A stretch of 64,000 nucleotides of DNA from Sediminibacterium sp. (GCA_007280515.1 QYPL01000005.1:62001-126000); one strand, 5' to 3'; counted from the first letter of the stretch, positions 46,856 through 57,481 are shown. Notes: generated from the sequence alone by a model not told the origin. A program made the numbers and translations.

Positions 46856-47509
46856 TTAGGATTGCATTTTAGTGCCGTAAGCAAGGTCGCCTGCGTCACC
46901 TAAGCCAGGAATAATATAGCTTTTATCGTTGAGGGTATCGTCAATATCTCCACACCAAATTGGAATATCCTTTCCTAGCGCTGCTTCCACCTTCTCAATA
47001 CCTTCTTTGCTAGCGATAGCTACTACTATATGTATTTCCTTGGGCTTGTAAATTTTTGTAAGCGCATGAATGGTTTGAATTAATGAAGCACCGGTGGCCA
47101 GCATGGGGTCTGATACAATCAGTATTCTATTATTTAAATCGGGGCAGCTCAAGTATTCAATACTTATTTCAAAACTTCCATTATCATGGTGTTTGCGATA
47201 GGCCGATATAAAAGCATTATCTGCTTTATCAAAATAATTTAACATGCCTTGGTGTAAGGGTAGTCCAGCTCTTAATATAGTGGCTAGTACAGGTTGTTCT
47301 TCTAATACTTTTGATTCATGAACGCCCAATGGAGTTTTAATAGCCTGTATTTTGTAAGGCATTAGCTTACTCATTTCATAAGCGGCTACTTCTCCAATTC
47401 TTTCTAGGTTTCTTCTAAAACGCATTCTGTCATTTTGAACAGTGACATCTCTTAATTCAGCAATCCAGTTGCTCATTAAACTATGTTTCTCGCTTAAATG
47501 ATATACCAT
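46856..47509 (-). CDS. upp: Uracil phosphoribosyltransferase
   Basis: 217 residues. It converts uracil and PRPP to UMP. The PRPP loop is ILIVSDPMLATGASL near 137-151, and the uracil-binding C-terminal segment includes YIIPGLGDAGDLAYGT. The flexible loop RAGLPLHQGMLN is conserved. It lies 42 nt downstream of adenine deaminase, together making a nucleobase-salvage pair. Some Bacteroidota family members have a shifted start; ATG 47509 gives a slightly long but acceptable N-terminus (MSNWIAELRD at residue 12 is the alternative). Confidence 0.93.
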   Translation of the reverse strand: MVYHLSEKHSLMSNWIAELRDVTVQNDRMRFRRNLERIGEVAAYEMSKLMPYKIQAIKTPLGVHESKVLEEQPVLATILRAGLPLHQGMLNYFDKADNAFISAYRKHHDNGSFEISIEYLSCPDLNNRILIVSDPMLATGASLIQTIHALTKIYKPKEIHIVVAIASKEGIEKVEAALGKDIPIWCGDIDDTLNDKSYIIPGLGDAGDLAYGTKMQS

Positions 47510-47551
47510 GGCTTCTATTTTGTTTCAAAACTAAGTTTCTTCTACACCAAT

Positions 47552-49186
47552 TTAAAATAATTTAAAGGTATCTCCATCAAAAAGACCTTTATCACTCAAT
47601 TTAAGATGTGGAATCACCAATAAGGCCATAAAACTGAGTGTCATAAAAGGAGAGCCAAGTTTAGAACCCAAGCTTTTGGCCATTAAGTCTATAGCGGTAT
47701 AGTCGGCCGCCACTTTATAGGGATCTTCTAAGCTCATTAGTCCTGCAACAGGAAGTCCCATTACCTTAGTGGCATTATCATTCACGCAGCTAATACCTCC
47801 TTGTTCTTTAATAACTAAATTAATGGCAGTCACCATATCGGCATCAGATACACCTACTGCTATTATGTTATGACTATCGTGTGCTACAGTTGAGGCAATG
47901 GCTCCATTTTTAAAACCAAAATTTTTGATAAAAGCAATTTTTGGGGGAGCTGCATAGTATCTGTTATAGACCACCATTTTTAAAATATCTGATGCTGTAT
48001 TGGAAATGATTTTCTCTGCTTCTAACTTGGGGCTTAACCATAATTTGTTGGTAATAAGCTGTCCATCGATGGCTTCTATGACGGCCATTAAGCCATTATC
48101 TTGGGGGTATTCATTCAAACTAATTTGAATATCCTTTTCTTGAATGCTTGCTGCATCAAAGGTATTAATAGCTTTCTCTTTTACTTCTTTAATAAAAGAT
48201 TTTCCATTCTCTGCCACCAATTCCCCTTTTATGTAGGTTTGCTTTACTTTAAAAGAAATAAGATCCTCCATTTCAATAAAATTAGCAGGGTCACCTATTT
48301 TCATTTTTCCTGTGGGTAATTTATAATGGTCCACTGGGTTTATGCAGGCAGCCCTTAAAACAAGCAAGGGGTCAATACCCTTTGCTACAGCTCTTGCGCA
48401 TAAACTATTAATATGTCCTTCTAATAAACTATCGGGATGTTTATCATCGCTACAAAGCATTATCATAGAAGGGTGGTCTTCAATTAATTCATACAAGGCT
48501 TCAAAATTTTTAGCAGCACTACCTTCTCTAATTAAAATTTTCATTCCATGTTGCAATTTATCTAAGGCTTCTTCAATGGTAAAACATTCATGATCTGTGC
48601 TAATACCTGCTTCAATATATTTTTTGGCGTCCTCACCTCTAAGGCCTGGCGCATGACCATCTACTGGTTTACCTATTTTATGTGCAGCAGCTATTTTTTT
48701 CATTACCTCTTCGTCTTTGAATAAGACGCCCGGAAAATTCATCATCTCACTTAAGTAATAAATGTCGGGGTTGGCTAGTAAACTACTTACTTGATCGCTA
48801 TTAAGAGCGGCGCCTGCTGTTTCAAAAATAGTGGCAGGCACACAGCTAGGTGCGCCAAAGAAAAAATGAAAAGCTACTTTTTTACCATTATCAATCATAT
48901 ACTGAACGCCTTGCATACCGCATACATTGGCAATCTCATGGGGGTCGCTAATAGTTCCAATGGTTCCATGGGTAACTGCTAAGCGTGCAAAGGAACTAGG
49001 AATAAGCATACTACTTTCAATATGCACATGAGCATCTATAAAGCCGGGCAATAAATACTGCATGGGGGCTTCAATAGTAGATTCAATAGATTGAATAATT
49101 CCATTTTGAACAGTAATAGTAGCAGGGTAGATATGTTTTTTAAGAATATCTACATATTGACCTGAAATGGAAAAGGAGTTGCCCAT
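47552..49186 (-). CDS. ade: Adenine deaminase
   Basis: 544 residues, amidohydrolase superfamily. It converts adenine to hypoxanthine. The metal-binding HxH is in [13 protein letters not shown] (about 49-61). Further family blocks are [30 protein letters not shown] with the DHECFT metal ligand, and the C-terminal adenine-deaminase domain with [14 protein letters not shown] and GLMSLED. Next to upp it serves nucleobase salvage. Confidence 0.94.
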   Translation of the reverse strand: MGNSFSISGQYVDILKKHIYPATITVQNGIIQSIESTIEAPMQYLLPGFIDAHVHIESSMLIPSSFARLAVTHGTIGTISDPHEIANVCGMQGVQYMIDNGKKVAFHFFFGAPSCVPATIFETAGAALNSDQVSSLLANPDIYYLSEMMNFPGVLFKDEEVMKKIAAAHKIGKPVDGHAPGLRGEDAKKYIEAGISTDHECFTIEEALDKLQHGMKILIREGSAAKNFEALYELIEDHPSMIMLCSDDKHPDSLLEGHINSLCARAVAKGIDPLLVLRAACINPVDHYKLPTGKMKIGDPANFIEMEDLISFKVKQTYIKGELVAENGKSFIKEVKEKAINTFDAASIQEKDIQISLNEYPQDNGLMAVIEAIDGQLITNKLWLSPKLEAEKIISNTASDILKMVVYNRYYAAPPKIAFIKNFGFKNGAIASTVAHDSHNIIAVGVSDADMVTAINLVIKEQGGISCVNDNATKVMGLPVAGLMSLEDPYKVAADYTAIDLMAKSLGSKLGSPFMTLSFMALLVIPHLKLSDKGLFDGDTFKLF

Positions 49187-49201
49187 AAGTTTAATTTGCT
49201 A

Positions 49202-51460
49202 TCACAAATTAAACCAATAATTGAACTTAAAGATAAGCGCCCTATTTTTATTTTTAAGCATAGGGTCGGTATAGTAGTTATCTGTATATACTAAGAAGAA
49301 ATCGCTCATTGGTTTGTACCTGTATTGCAAACGGCTATTAATATTAAAATTATTGGTTTGGGTATTAAACTGTACAAAAGTAGTCCAGAACAATTTAGTA
49401 TTAAAGTTGTACTCTAATTTAGGAGCAATTAAAATCAAATTATTATTTCCATAAATTTTTGGCAATTGAATTTTATCTATTTCTCCATGCAAAGAAAGGG
49501 TTAAATGGGGCTGGTTTCTCCAAATGATGCCTGCTCCAACACCAGTAATATTACCATTATAGTATTGTCCTAAGGTTAACTTTGAGTTCCAACTAAACAT
49601 TTTACGCATATCAGAATTGTACATCAACTCGAATTGATTGTATTTGTAATTTCCTGAAGGTAGGGGGATACCATCACCTGGTTTGGTGGGGTATAATAAA
49701 TTAAGATTTGAATTGGTAAACGTGAATGTTAAGCCTGAACTATTTCTGTACTCTGTTTTTATCTTTAAAGTATTTTCATTTTCACTAAAGCTATTATCTG
49801 CATTAAATACGACGAGTTCTTCTAATGAAAATTCTACTCTACCAATTTTTCCATTATTTATAAATAGTTTTTTAGTTATGTTGGCGTAAGCATCTTTATA
49901 ACCTACTCTTATAGTGGTATCTCTTAAGGCATCGTAATTATCAATTCTTTGTACATAGCCCATATCGGTATAATAATTTTTGCCCACATTGCCCATCTGT
50001 CCAAAAATACGCCAGTTCTTGATAGTCCTAGCAACAGAAGCTTCGAAAAAAGCATCCTTAGTATTAATGGTAGGCTTCATAGATTGATGGTAACTAATTT
50101 CTGCTTTTTTGGTACCCTCGCTATTGGCTAATTCCAAGGTCATACCTGCATTTCTTCCATATCGGTCCATTGGATTTTTTGCAAGCTCTGCAGCTGAAAT
50201 AAAATTTTCTCTATTTAAAAAATAAGTCTTGAATAAAGATCTTTGCCAAAATCTTTTTTGAATAGTGAATGCTGTAAAATTTTCTGGTGAATAACTCCCT
50301 TTAGCACTTGTTTGAATATTCATCATTCCAATTCTAGTCGATGCATTTAAATTGCCTGAAATTCTTGCCCCAAGTAATATAGGTATGGTATTGCCTTGTT
50401 TGTCTAAGCCAATGGTTCTAGAATAAAATGGACTTATGAAGTAATTTCCTAAGCTGGAAAATAAGTCAGCATTCTCTAAAAAGAAGGTTCTTTTTTCTGG
50501 TAAGAAAATATTGAAACGTGTTAGGTTCGTCACCTGTTGATCTACTTCTACTTGGGAAAAATCGGGGTTCACTGTAACATCTAAATTTAAAGAAGAATTT
50601 AAAGTTAATTTAGCGTCAAAGCCAATATTGCCATTATTTTGAAGCGATTTTTTATTTTCATCGTCAGTGGTTGCATTTCCAGTGATATAGGGAAGTAATA
50701 TTTTGTTTAGACTCGATTTTGGCGGAGCATTTGGCCAATTTAAAATGCCCATATAGCCTAAATCATAGGACTTAAAAATAGGAGGCACTTTCGTCCAACA
50801 ACTGTATTCATTGGTTTGCAAATCACCTCTTAAAAAATTAATACCCCAAAATGGTTGCTTGTCATTATACCTCAATGACTTTAAAGGAATGGCAATTTCT
50901 GCAATCCAATAACCTGCATACATTTTGGTGGTAGAATTCCACTTGGTATCCCAACTATAAGAAAGTTTTTCTTCAGTATTGGTAGTAAGTTCATCTTCTG
51001 ATTGAACATTTTTAGAGGTCAATGCAAAAATGAAACCATTGGTTTTTTGACTCAATGGATCTAAAATTATAGCTACGCCATCTGAACCTTCATACCCTAG
51101 ATCTCTTTTTAAACTTTTAATAATTTGTTCCTCTTTAGCAAATACTTTAAAGGCGAAGTAGATATTTTTATCATCATAGGTCATAAGTACTTCTGTGGCT
51201 TGCTTTGGAGCGCCTATATTATTAGGGTACTTTTTTGTAAAATTATTAGCAAGTGTAGCTATTTTCCATACGGGTTCATCTAAAATACCATCCAGTACAA
51301 TGGGATTTGTAGTGGGTTGAATGTTTAATTGAAAATCTTTTTGAAAATCTGAAATATTTTGAGCTTTACTAAAATATCCCAAAAACAACAATGTTAAAAG
51401 CAAGTAAAGCTTTCTGTAAGATTTTATTAATAAAGAAAGCTGCTGGTATCGATTTTGCAT
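49202..51460 (-). CDS. DUF5916 outer-membrane protein, copy B
   Basis: 752 residues from ATG 51460, chosen because the paralogue begins with the same MQNRYQQL. A signal peptide ends at YFSKAQ. Residues 40-230 form a CBM9-like domain (IVLDGILDEPVWK). The rest is the DUF5916 beta-barrel with FSQVEVDQQVTNLTRFNIFL and an aromatic C-terminal strand FKFNYWFNL typical of outer-membrane proteins. It is a tandem duplicate of the gene at 51608. A GATATTTG box lies 6 nt before the ATG. Role unknown; related proteins sit near peptidases or carbohydrate genes. Confidence 0.82.
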   Translation of the reverse strand: MQNRYQQLSLLIKSYRKLYLLLTLLFLGYFSKAQNISDFQKDFQLNIQPTTNPIVLDGILDEPVWKIATLANNFTKKYPNNIGAPKQATEVLMTYDDKNIYFAFKVFAKEEQIIKSLKRDLGYEGSDGVAIILDPLSQKTNGFIFALTSKNVQSEDELTTNTEEKLSYSWDTKWNSTTKMYAGYWIAEIAIPLKSLRYNDKQPFWGINFLRGDLQTNEYSCWTKVPPIFKSYDLGYMGILNWPNAPPKSSLNKILLPYITGNATTDDENKKSLQNNGNIGFDAKLTLNSSLNLDVTVNPDFSQVEVDQQVTNLTRFNIFLPEKRTFFLENADLFSSLGNYFISPFYSRTIGLDKQGNTIPILLGARISGNLNASTRIGMMNIQTSAKGSYSPENFTAFTIQKRFWQRSLFKTYFLNRENFISAAELAKNPMDRYGRNAGMTLELANSEGTKKAEISYHQSMKPTINTKDAFFEASVARTIKNWRIFGQMGNVGKNYYTDMGYVQRIDNYDALRDTTIRVGYKDAYANITKKLFINNGKIGRVEFSLEELVVFNADNSFSENENTLKIKTEYRNSSGLTFTFTNSNLNLLYPTKPGDGIPLPSGNYKYNQFELMYNSDMRKMFSWNSKLTLGQYYNGNITGVGAGIIWRNQPHLTLSLHGEIDKIQLPKIYGNNNLILIAPKLEYNFNTKLFWTTFVQFNTQTNNFNINSRLQYRYKPMSDFFLVYTDNYYTDPMLKNKNRALIFKFNYWFNL

Positions 51461-51607
51461 TGGGTGCAAATATCCACTATGTAATTAAAACAGCCCTAAT
51501 TAGTTAAAGTTTTTTTGAAAAAAAGGTATAAACGGCTCATCCTGAGGCTCACAAATAAGGCTAGAACAGTTATTTTGAGGTGAAAACTACCTTTTTAGTA
51601 TTTGCCA

Positions 51608-53866
51608 CTACAAATTAAACCAGTAACTAAACTTAAAAATTAGCGCCCTATTTTTATTTTTAAACAGAGGGTCGGTAAAGTAGTTGTCGGTATATACCAA
51701 GAAGAAGTCACTCATAGGTTTGAACCTATATTGCAAGCGGCTATTAATATTGAAGTTATTGCTCTGTGTATTGTATTGTACGAAAGTGGTCCAGAATAAT
51801 TTTGTACTAAAATTCCACTCCACCCTTGGTTGTAGTAATACTAAATTGGTGCTGCCATAGGGGTTGGGAAATACGATATTATTAAATTGAGCGCTTAATA
51901 AAACTTTAAAATGGGGTTGGTTTCTGTAAGTAATGCCCATGGAAATTCCTTTTACTCGCCCATTATAAAACTGACCAATATTCAATATACCTTCTATTCC
52001 AAATATCTTTCTCATATCAGATGTATACTTTATTTGAATCTGATTAAAAGTATAATTCCCAACAGGCAACGGTACACCTTTAGTAAAAGAAATAGGGTAT
52101 AACAAGTTGACAATCGTATTTTTAAAATCAAGACTGAAAAGTGAAGCATTTTTGAATTGAAAATCAGATCCCAATTTATTATCGGCTTGATTAATGGAGT
52201 TGTCAGGATGTAGGGTAGTGAAACTTTCAATTTTCAAAATCATTTTACCAATGGGGCCATTTGCAGGAAATAACTTGTAGCTAAGCGAATTTAATATGTT
52301 TTTAAAACCAACTCGAATAGTCGTATCTCTAATGGCGTCATAATTATTAATGCCTTGAACAAATCCCATGTCGGTGTAATAATTTTTTCCTAAACTTCCA
52401 ATAAGTGAAACATAAGACCAGTGTTTTGAATTTGTCATAAACCCAGTACTCGCATAAATATCGTCATTATTAATACCTGACTTAAAAGATTTATGTATGT
52501 CGGTCCAGCTACTAAAAGTTCCTGCCGTATTAGAATATTCAAAAGTAAGCCCTGCATTTCGGCCATATCTATCTAATGGATTTTTCTTTGCTTCTGCTTC
52601 TGAAATAAAATTTTCTCTATTTAAAAAGTAAGTTTTTATGATAGAGCGTTTCAATACGCTTCTTTGTAAAGTAAAGGCTGTGAAATTCTCGGCTGAGTAA
52701 TTGCCTTGTTTACCTGTTTGCATATTCATCAAACCAATACGGGTTGCGGGGTTTAAATTACCAGACATTCTTGCTCCAAATAAAATAGGTATTTTATTAC
52801 CTTCTTTATCTAGTCCAATGGTTCTAGAATAAAAGGGTCTTATAGAGGGCATACCAAAATCGGAAAACAAATCTGAATTCTCTAAAAAGAAACCTCTTTT
52901 TTCTGGAAGAAAAATATTGAACCTGGTAAGGTTGGTTACTTGTTGGTCTACTTCTACTTGAGAAAAATCGGGATTCACTGTTAAGTCTAAATTCAATGAA
53001 GCGTTTAATGCCACTTTTGCATCAAATCCACCGGTAGCATTAGTGTTCAGAGACTTTCCATTTTCTTTATCTTCTCCACTAGATCCCGATATAAAGGGCA
53101 GAAAAATAATATTATTTTTTGTAGTAGGCGTGGCTGCAGGCCAGTTTAATAAACCCATATAACCTAAATCATAGGCTTTGAAAATAGGGGGCACCTTGGT
53201 AAAAGTGCTATACTCATTATTTTTTGCATCACCCCTTAAAAAATTTATACCCCATTGTAATTGTTTAGGGTCATACCTAATAGATTTTAAAGGAATCATT
53301 ATCTCAGCAATCCAATAGGTTCCATAATCCTTGGTGGCAGAAAACCATTTAGTATCCCAACTCCAAGTAGGCTTTTCTTGAAAACTTAAACTTAGTTGGT
53401 CTTCTGATTGAACATTTAAAGCGCTTAATAAAAAGAAAAACCCATTGGTTTTTTTATTCAAGGGGTCCAACATTATACCCACTCCATCATTTCCTTCATT
53501 ACCAATATCTCTTTTTAAACTTCTAGAAATAGCTGTTCCACTATCATAGACTTTAAATCCAAAATAAATATTATCATTATCGTAAGTGAATCTTACTTCG
53601 GTTTGGCGTTTAGCCTCTCCAATATCATTAGGAAACTTTTTCTTAAAATCTTTGGCTACTTCAGTAGTGGCCCAAACGGGTTCGTCTAAAATGCCGTCTA
53701 TTTTAATTTTATCCGTAGTGGGTTGTATATGAAGCTGAAAGCCTTTTTGAAAATCTGAAATATTTTGAGCAGCTATCAAATAACTGCAAAACAGTAGGCT
53801 TAAAAGCAAGCTCATTTTTTTGTAAGCCTTATTAAAAAAGGGTAGCTGCTGGTATCGATTTTGCAT
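51608..53866 (-). CDS. DUF5916 outer-membrane protein, copy A
   Basis: 752 residues from ATG 53866 by comparison with the paralogue; an ATG at 53887 would place the shared promoter-like box inside the gene. Organisation is the same: signal peptide to LIAAQ, CBM9-like domain with IKIDGILDEPVWAT, and a barrel ending FKFSYWFNL. The two copies are nearly identical over the last 60 residues (TKLFWTTFVQ ... NNFNINSRLQYR) and diverge most in the loops between 430 and 600. GATATTTG is 7 nt before the ATG. Confidence 0.82.
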   Translation of the reverse strand: MQNRYQQLPFFNKAYKKMSLLLSLLFCSYLIAAQNISDFQKGFQLHIQPTTDKIKIDGILDEPVWATTEVAKDFKKKFPNDIGEAKRQTEVRFTYDNDNIYFGFKVYDSGTAISRSLKRDIGNEGNDGVGIMLDPLNKKTNGFFFLLSALNVQSEDQLSLSFQEKPTWSWDTKWFSATKDYGTYWIAEIMIPLKSIRYDPKQLQWGINFLRGDAKNNEYSTFTKVPPIFKAYDLGYMGLLNWPAATPTTKNNIIFLPFISGSSGEDKENGKSLNTNATGGFDAKVALNASLNLDLTVNPDFSQVEVDQQVTNLTRFNIFLPEKRGFFLENSDLFSDFGMPSIRPFYSRTIGLDKEGNKIPILFGARMSGNLNPATRIGLMNMQTGKQGNYSAENFTAFTLQRSVLKRSIIKTYFLNRENFISEAEAKKNPLDRYGRNAGLTFEYSNTAGTFSSWTDIHKSFKSGINNDDIYASTGFMTNSKHWSYVSLIGSLGKNYYTDMGFVQGINNYDAIRDTTIRVGFKNILNSLSYKLFPANGPIGKMILKIESFTTLHPDNSINQADNKLGSDFQFKNASLFSLDFKNTIVNLLYPISFTKGVPLPVGNYTFNQIQIKYTSDMRKIFGIEGILNIGQFYNGRVKGISMGITYRNQPHFKVLLSAQFNNIVFPNPYGSTNLVLLQPRVEWNFSTKLFWTTFVQYNTQSNNFNINSRLQYRFKPMSDFFLVYTDNYFTDPLFKNKNRALIFKFSYWFNL

Positions 53867-53944
53867 TAGGGTGCAAATATCTAACATGTAATTAAAACAG
53901 CCTTCATAAGTTGCAAAAATTCAGTAAAAAAAGGGATAAACGGG

Positions 53945-54625
53945 CTAGTCTTTGTCCAATAAATCGGGTCGGCGCTGTTTTGTACGCAAAATGGCCTGTT
54001 CCTGCCTCCAATCATCTACTTTTTTGGGGTCTCCTGTAAGTAAAATGGGCGGTACAGGTAAACCTCTAAATTCAGCAGGTCTTGAGTAAACGGGGGGTGC
54101 TAATAAATTATCTTGAAAAGAATCGGTTAAGGCAGAGGTTTCATCATTCAATACGCCAGGGATAAGTCTTCCAATGGCATCTACTACCACAGCGGCAGCT
54201 AATTCACCCCCACTTAAAACATAATCGCCAATGGAAATTTCTTTGGTAACATATAAGTCTCGAATTCTTTGATCGATTCCTTTATAATGCCCACAAATAA
54301 TTAAAATTCTATTTTGTAAAGAAAGTGTATTGGCTTGTTTTTGATCAAAACGCGCTCCGTCGGGTGTCATAAAAATAATTTCATCAAACTTACCCGCTTC
54401 TTGTAGTTGGTCAATGGCGTTGGCTAAGGGTTCGCAAACCATTACCATACCTGCACCTCCTCCATATTGATAGTCGTCCACCTGGCCATGTTTATTAATA
54501 GCCCAGTCTCTGAGGTTATGTAATTTTATAGTAAGCAAACCTTTTTCCTGCGCCCTTTTCATCATACTATGTTCAAAGGGGCTCGCTAATAATTCTGGCA
54601 GTACTGTTAAAATTTCAATGGTCAT
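53945..54625 (-). CDS. trmD: tRNA (guanine37-N1)-methyltransferase TrmD
   Basis: 226 residues, SPOUT superfamily. The trefoil-knot SAM site is ICGHYKGIDQR and GDYVLSGGELAAAVV; the N-terminal block YQYGGGAGMVM is conserved. It methylates G37 to hold the reading frame. In many bacteria it lies in rpsP-rimM-trmD-rplS; here rpsP-rimM lie 7 kb away on the other strand. TATCTTTA (54630-54637) sits 4 nt before the ATG. Confidence 0.96.
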   Translation of the reverse strand: MTIEILTVLPELLASPFEHSMMKRAQEKGLLTIKLHNLRDWAINKHGQVDDYQYGGGAGMVMVCEPLANAIDQLQEAGKFDEIIFMTPDGARFDQKQANTLSLQNRILIICGHYKGIDQRIRDLYVTKEISIGDYVLSGGELAAAVVVDAIGRLIPGVLNDETSALTDSFQDNLLAPPVYSRPAEFRGLPVPPILLTGDPKKVDDWRQEQAILRTKQRRPDLLDKD

Positions 54626-54658
54626 ATGGTAAAGATAAAAGAATCCTAAGGAATTTGT

Positions 54659-55063
54659 TTAATCTAATAATTCACCTAAATCGCGTCTGTCTTTTTTTGT
54701 AGGCCTTCCAATTTTACTTAAACGCTTACCGGTTTGAAAAGTGGATGCTACTTGTCGCACGCGTTCTAATTCTTCAATAGGGGTGAGGTCTTCATAATAT
54801 TTAATGGCTTCTGCATAGGCCAGTCTTCCTTCTAATACTTGCGTCACTCTAATCACCCAGTTTTTATGCTCCGTTCTTGCTTCGTACTCATCACCTACTA
54901 CTACATTTCGAGAAGCTTTCACAGGCTCACCTTTTATTTTAACGCGTCCTTTGTCAATGGCTTCCGTAGCCTGAGATCTTGTTTTAAAAATACGGATAGA
55001 CCATAAGTATTTATCTAGTCGTACTTTTTTCTTTTCTGTTTTGATAATAGCAGCAGCTTTCAT
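54659..55063 (-). CDS. S4-domain RNA-binding protein, Hsp15-like
   Basis: 134 residues. The S4 domain is residues 15-80 with VRLDKYLWSIRIFKTRSQAT and KGRVKIKGEPVK. The basic tail ends KRLSKIGRPTKKDRRDLGE, typical of the Hsp15/YrfH group that rescues stalled 50S subunits with nascent chain-tRNA. It is 33 nt upstream of trmD (same strand) and 2 nt downstream of the peptidase. Confidence 0.88.
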   Translation of the reverse strand: MKAAAIIKTEKKKVRLDKYLWSIRIFKTRSQATEAIDKGRVKIKGEPVKASRNVVVGDEYEARTEHKNWVIRVTQVLEGRLAYAEAIKYYEDLTPIEELERVRQVASTFQTGKRLSKIGRPTKKDRRDLGELLD

Positions 55064-55065
55064 GC

Positions 55066-56436
55066 TTAGGCTTGTTTTTCAGCAAAAAATTGATGGAAAT
55101 AAGGAATGGTTTCAATGCCTTTGTAAAAATTGACAATATCATATTTTTCGTTAGGGCTATGTAAGTTGTCACTATCTAATCCAAATCCCATAAATACAAT
55201 TTTCACCCCTAATTCTTTTTCAAACAAAGAGCAAATAGGAATACTACCACCGCCACGTACCGGAATAGGATCCTTGCCAAAAGTTGTGGCAATGGCCTTG
55301 GCAGCGCTTTTATATTCGTGAGAATTGATAGGGGTAATATAAGGTTCGCCTCCATGATGTTCAAATGCATTTACGGTAATATTAGCGGGTGCAATTTTTT
55401 TAAAGTGCGCAAGTACCATGGCCGTTATTTTTTCTGCCGATTGATTCGGCACCAAGCGGCAAGATATTTTTGCAAATGCTTTAGAAGGTAAAACAGTTTT
55501 TGCACCCTCCCCTATATAGCCGCCCCAAATTCCATTCACTTCTAAAGTGGGACGAATACCTGTTCTCTCATTGGTACTATATCCTTTTTCACCCCAAACA
55601 TCTTGAATACCTAAATCGGTTTTGAATTCATTTTCATCGAATGGTGCTTCTGCCATTTTTTTTCTTTCTGCATCAGTGGATATAATCAAATCCTCATAAA
55701 AACCTGGAATGGTAATATGATTATTTTCATCATGACATGAGGCAATCATTTTTGAAAGAATGGTAATAGGGTTGGCCACTGCACCACCATAGACGCCACT
55801 GTGTAAGTCTCTGTTAGGTCCTGTAATTTCTAGTTCTATATAACTTAAGCCTCTTACACCAATATCAATAGAAGGGGTATCCATACTAATCATGGCTGTG
55901 TCACTAATTAAAATTACATCTGCCTTTAACAATTCGGTATGCGTTTTAACGAAGGCCGCCAAGTTAGGGCTGCCAATTTCTTCTTCCCCTTCAATAATAA
56001 ATTTAATATTCGTGCAAAGAGAATTGGTTTTGCTCATAATTTCTAAGGCTTTAACATGCATATAAAATTGCCCTTTGTCATCACAAGCGCCGCGTGCAAA
56101 TATTTTACCGTCTTTAATAGTGGGGTCAAAAGGGCTACTATGCCAAAGTTCTAAAGGCTCTGCTGGTTGCACATCGTAATGCCCGTAAACAAGAACAGTA
56201 GGTAGTGTAGGGTCAACATTTATTTCAGCGTAAACAATGGGGTGTCCGGCTGTTTCATAAATTTTAGTAATGGGTGCACCTGCTTCTTGCAATGATTTTT
56301 CTACTGCTTTAGCGCAGGCTAGCATATCACCATTGTGTTCGCTCTTTGCACTCACACTGGGTATACGTAGTAAGGCTAAAAGTTCTTCTAAAAAACGATC
56401 TTTATTTTTTTCTTGATAGTCGGACCATACTTTCAT
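55066..56436 (-). CDS. M20 family dipeptidase
   Basis: 456 residues, a di-zinc exopeptidase of the CNDP/PepV-like M20 branch. Metal and catalytic residues are visible: VLVYGHYDVQPAEPLELW with the His and catalytic Asp, GACDDKGQFYMH with the bridging Asp, FIIEGEEEIGSPN with the general-base Glu pair, and RDLHSGVYGG in the lid. No signal peptide, so it acts in the cytoplasm. The substrate is presumably dipeptides. Confidence 0.93.
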   Translation of the reverse strand: MKVWSDYQEKNKDRFLEELLALLRIPSVSAKSEHNGDMLACAKAVEKSLQEAGAPITKIYETAGHPIVYAEINVDPTLPTVLVYGHYDVQPAEPLELWHSSPFDPTIKDGKIFARGACDDKGQFYMHVKALEIMSKTNSLCTNIKFIIEGEEEIGSPNLAAFVKTHTELLKADVILISDTAMISMDTPSIDIGVRGLSYIELEITGPNRDLHSGVYGGAVANPITILSKMIASCHDENNHITIPGFYEDLIISTDAERKKMAEAPFDENEFKTDLGIQDVWGEKGYSTNERTGIRPTLEVNGIWGGYIGEGAKTVLPSKAFAKISCRLVPNQSAEKITAMVLAHFKKIAPANITVNAFEHHGGEPYITPINSHEYKSAAKAIATTFGKDPIPVRGGGSIPICSLFEKELGVKIVFMGFGLDSDNLHSPNEKYDIVNFYKGIETIPYFHQFFAEKQA

Positions 56437-56487
56437 AATTTGTAATTTTTTTATAAAATTTTTAGTATTCTTATTTATATTAATTAT

Positions 56488-57474
56488 TTAGGACAATTGA
56501 TGTTTGCTATCCAATAATACATTTTCTAAATTCCAATTTAATCTTTTTTCAAAGGGGGCTTTTCTTTTTTCACAATTATCAATGGTACAAAGGGGGCAGC
56601 TAAAAGGCATACAGCCATCTGTGTGAATATAAAACTCCACGCTATTACCAAACCTATTTTTTATCAATTGTGTAAAATCATCCACTGCTGCATGTGCTTC
56701 GTTTACATTATAATACCAAGGCACAGTTAAGTGGCAGTCTATATGCATCATCATGCCATATTTAATCACCCTTAAGTTATGCAGGTCAATCCATTTTGCA
56801 TTCCTTGATGAGTTTATTTCAGTAATCACTTCTTCTAATAATTCCATGTCTGCTTCGTCCATAATACCTGCCAGGGATTGTCTTACAATTTTATAACCAT
56901 CGTAAATTACATAAATACCTAAAAATAGTGCAATAAATGCGTCAATTTTTTCATACCCTGTAATAAGTAATAATATAATTCCAATGGCGACAGAGGCGGT
57001 AGTAAAAAAATCAATTTTAAATAATTTACCCGACGACAAAATGGCTAATGATTTATTTTTTTTGCCAATACGATTTAGTACCAGCGCAGTTACTAAATTA
57101 ATGACTGCAATAATTACTAGTAACCAAATTCCTTTGTTGAGATGGTGCAAGCTAACAGGATTAATAAAACTGTCTATGGCTTTGTAAATAATTAAACATC
57201 CTATGCCAATAATTAAACTGCCTTGAAATGCTGCAGATATAAATTCAGCTTTGCCATGACCATAAGGGTGGTCCTTGTCTTTGGGTTTGGAAGCCACAAA
57301 CAAACTATAGGATCCCACTAAGGTGGCAGCAATATTTACCACACTTTCAAGGGTGTCAGATAGAACCGACAGGGAGTGTGTTAATACATATGTAACTACT
57401 TTAAGAAAAAAAACAACAATGGTTAAAGCTGTTACAAAATATTGGACTCTCAAATTTTGTTTAGAATAAGGCAC
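56488..57474 (-). CDS. Cation diffusion facilitator transporter
   Basis: 328 residues from GTG 57474, 7 nt past the SOD stop; a TTG at 57522 would overlap the SOD gene by 41 nt. Six membrane helices, with the metal-site Asp pairs in LSVLSDTLESVVN and a second in VIYDGYKIV, and the conserved HPYGHGKAEFI loop. The C-terminal cytoplasmic domain ends with a Cys cluster (CPLCTIDNCEK). Members export Zn, Mn, Fe or Co. Its neighbour is a Mn/Fe SOD, so Mn or Fe homeostasis is a reasonable guess. Confidence 0.87.
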   Translation of the reverse strand: MPYSKQNLRVQYFVTALTIVVFFLKVVTYVLTHSLSVLSDTLESVVNIAATLVGSYSLFVASKPKDKDHPYGHGKAEFISAAFQGSLIIGIGCLIIYKAIDSFINPVSLHHLNKGIWLLVIIAVINLVTALVLNRIGKKNKSLAILSSGKLFKIDFFTTASVAIGIILLLITGYEKIDAFIALFLGIYVIYDGYKIVRQSLAGIMDEADMELLEEVITEINSSRNAKWIDLHNLRVIKYGMMMHIDCHLTVPWYYNVNEAHAAVDDFTQLIKNRFGNSVEFYIHTDGCMPFSCPLCTIDNCEKRKAPFEKRLNWNLENVLLDSKHQLS

Positions 57475-57481
57475 GTTGGAA

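Noticed and set aside
49202-53866. DUF5916 pair as TonB-dependent SusC-like receptors
   Set aside because: No plug domain or TonB box, no SusD neighbour, and the domain order CBM9-like plus small barrel is different.
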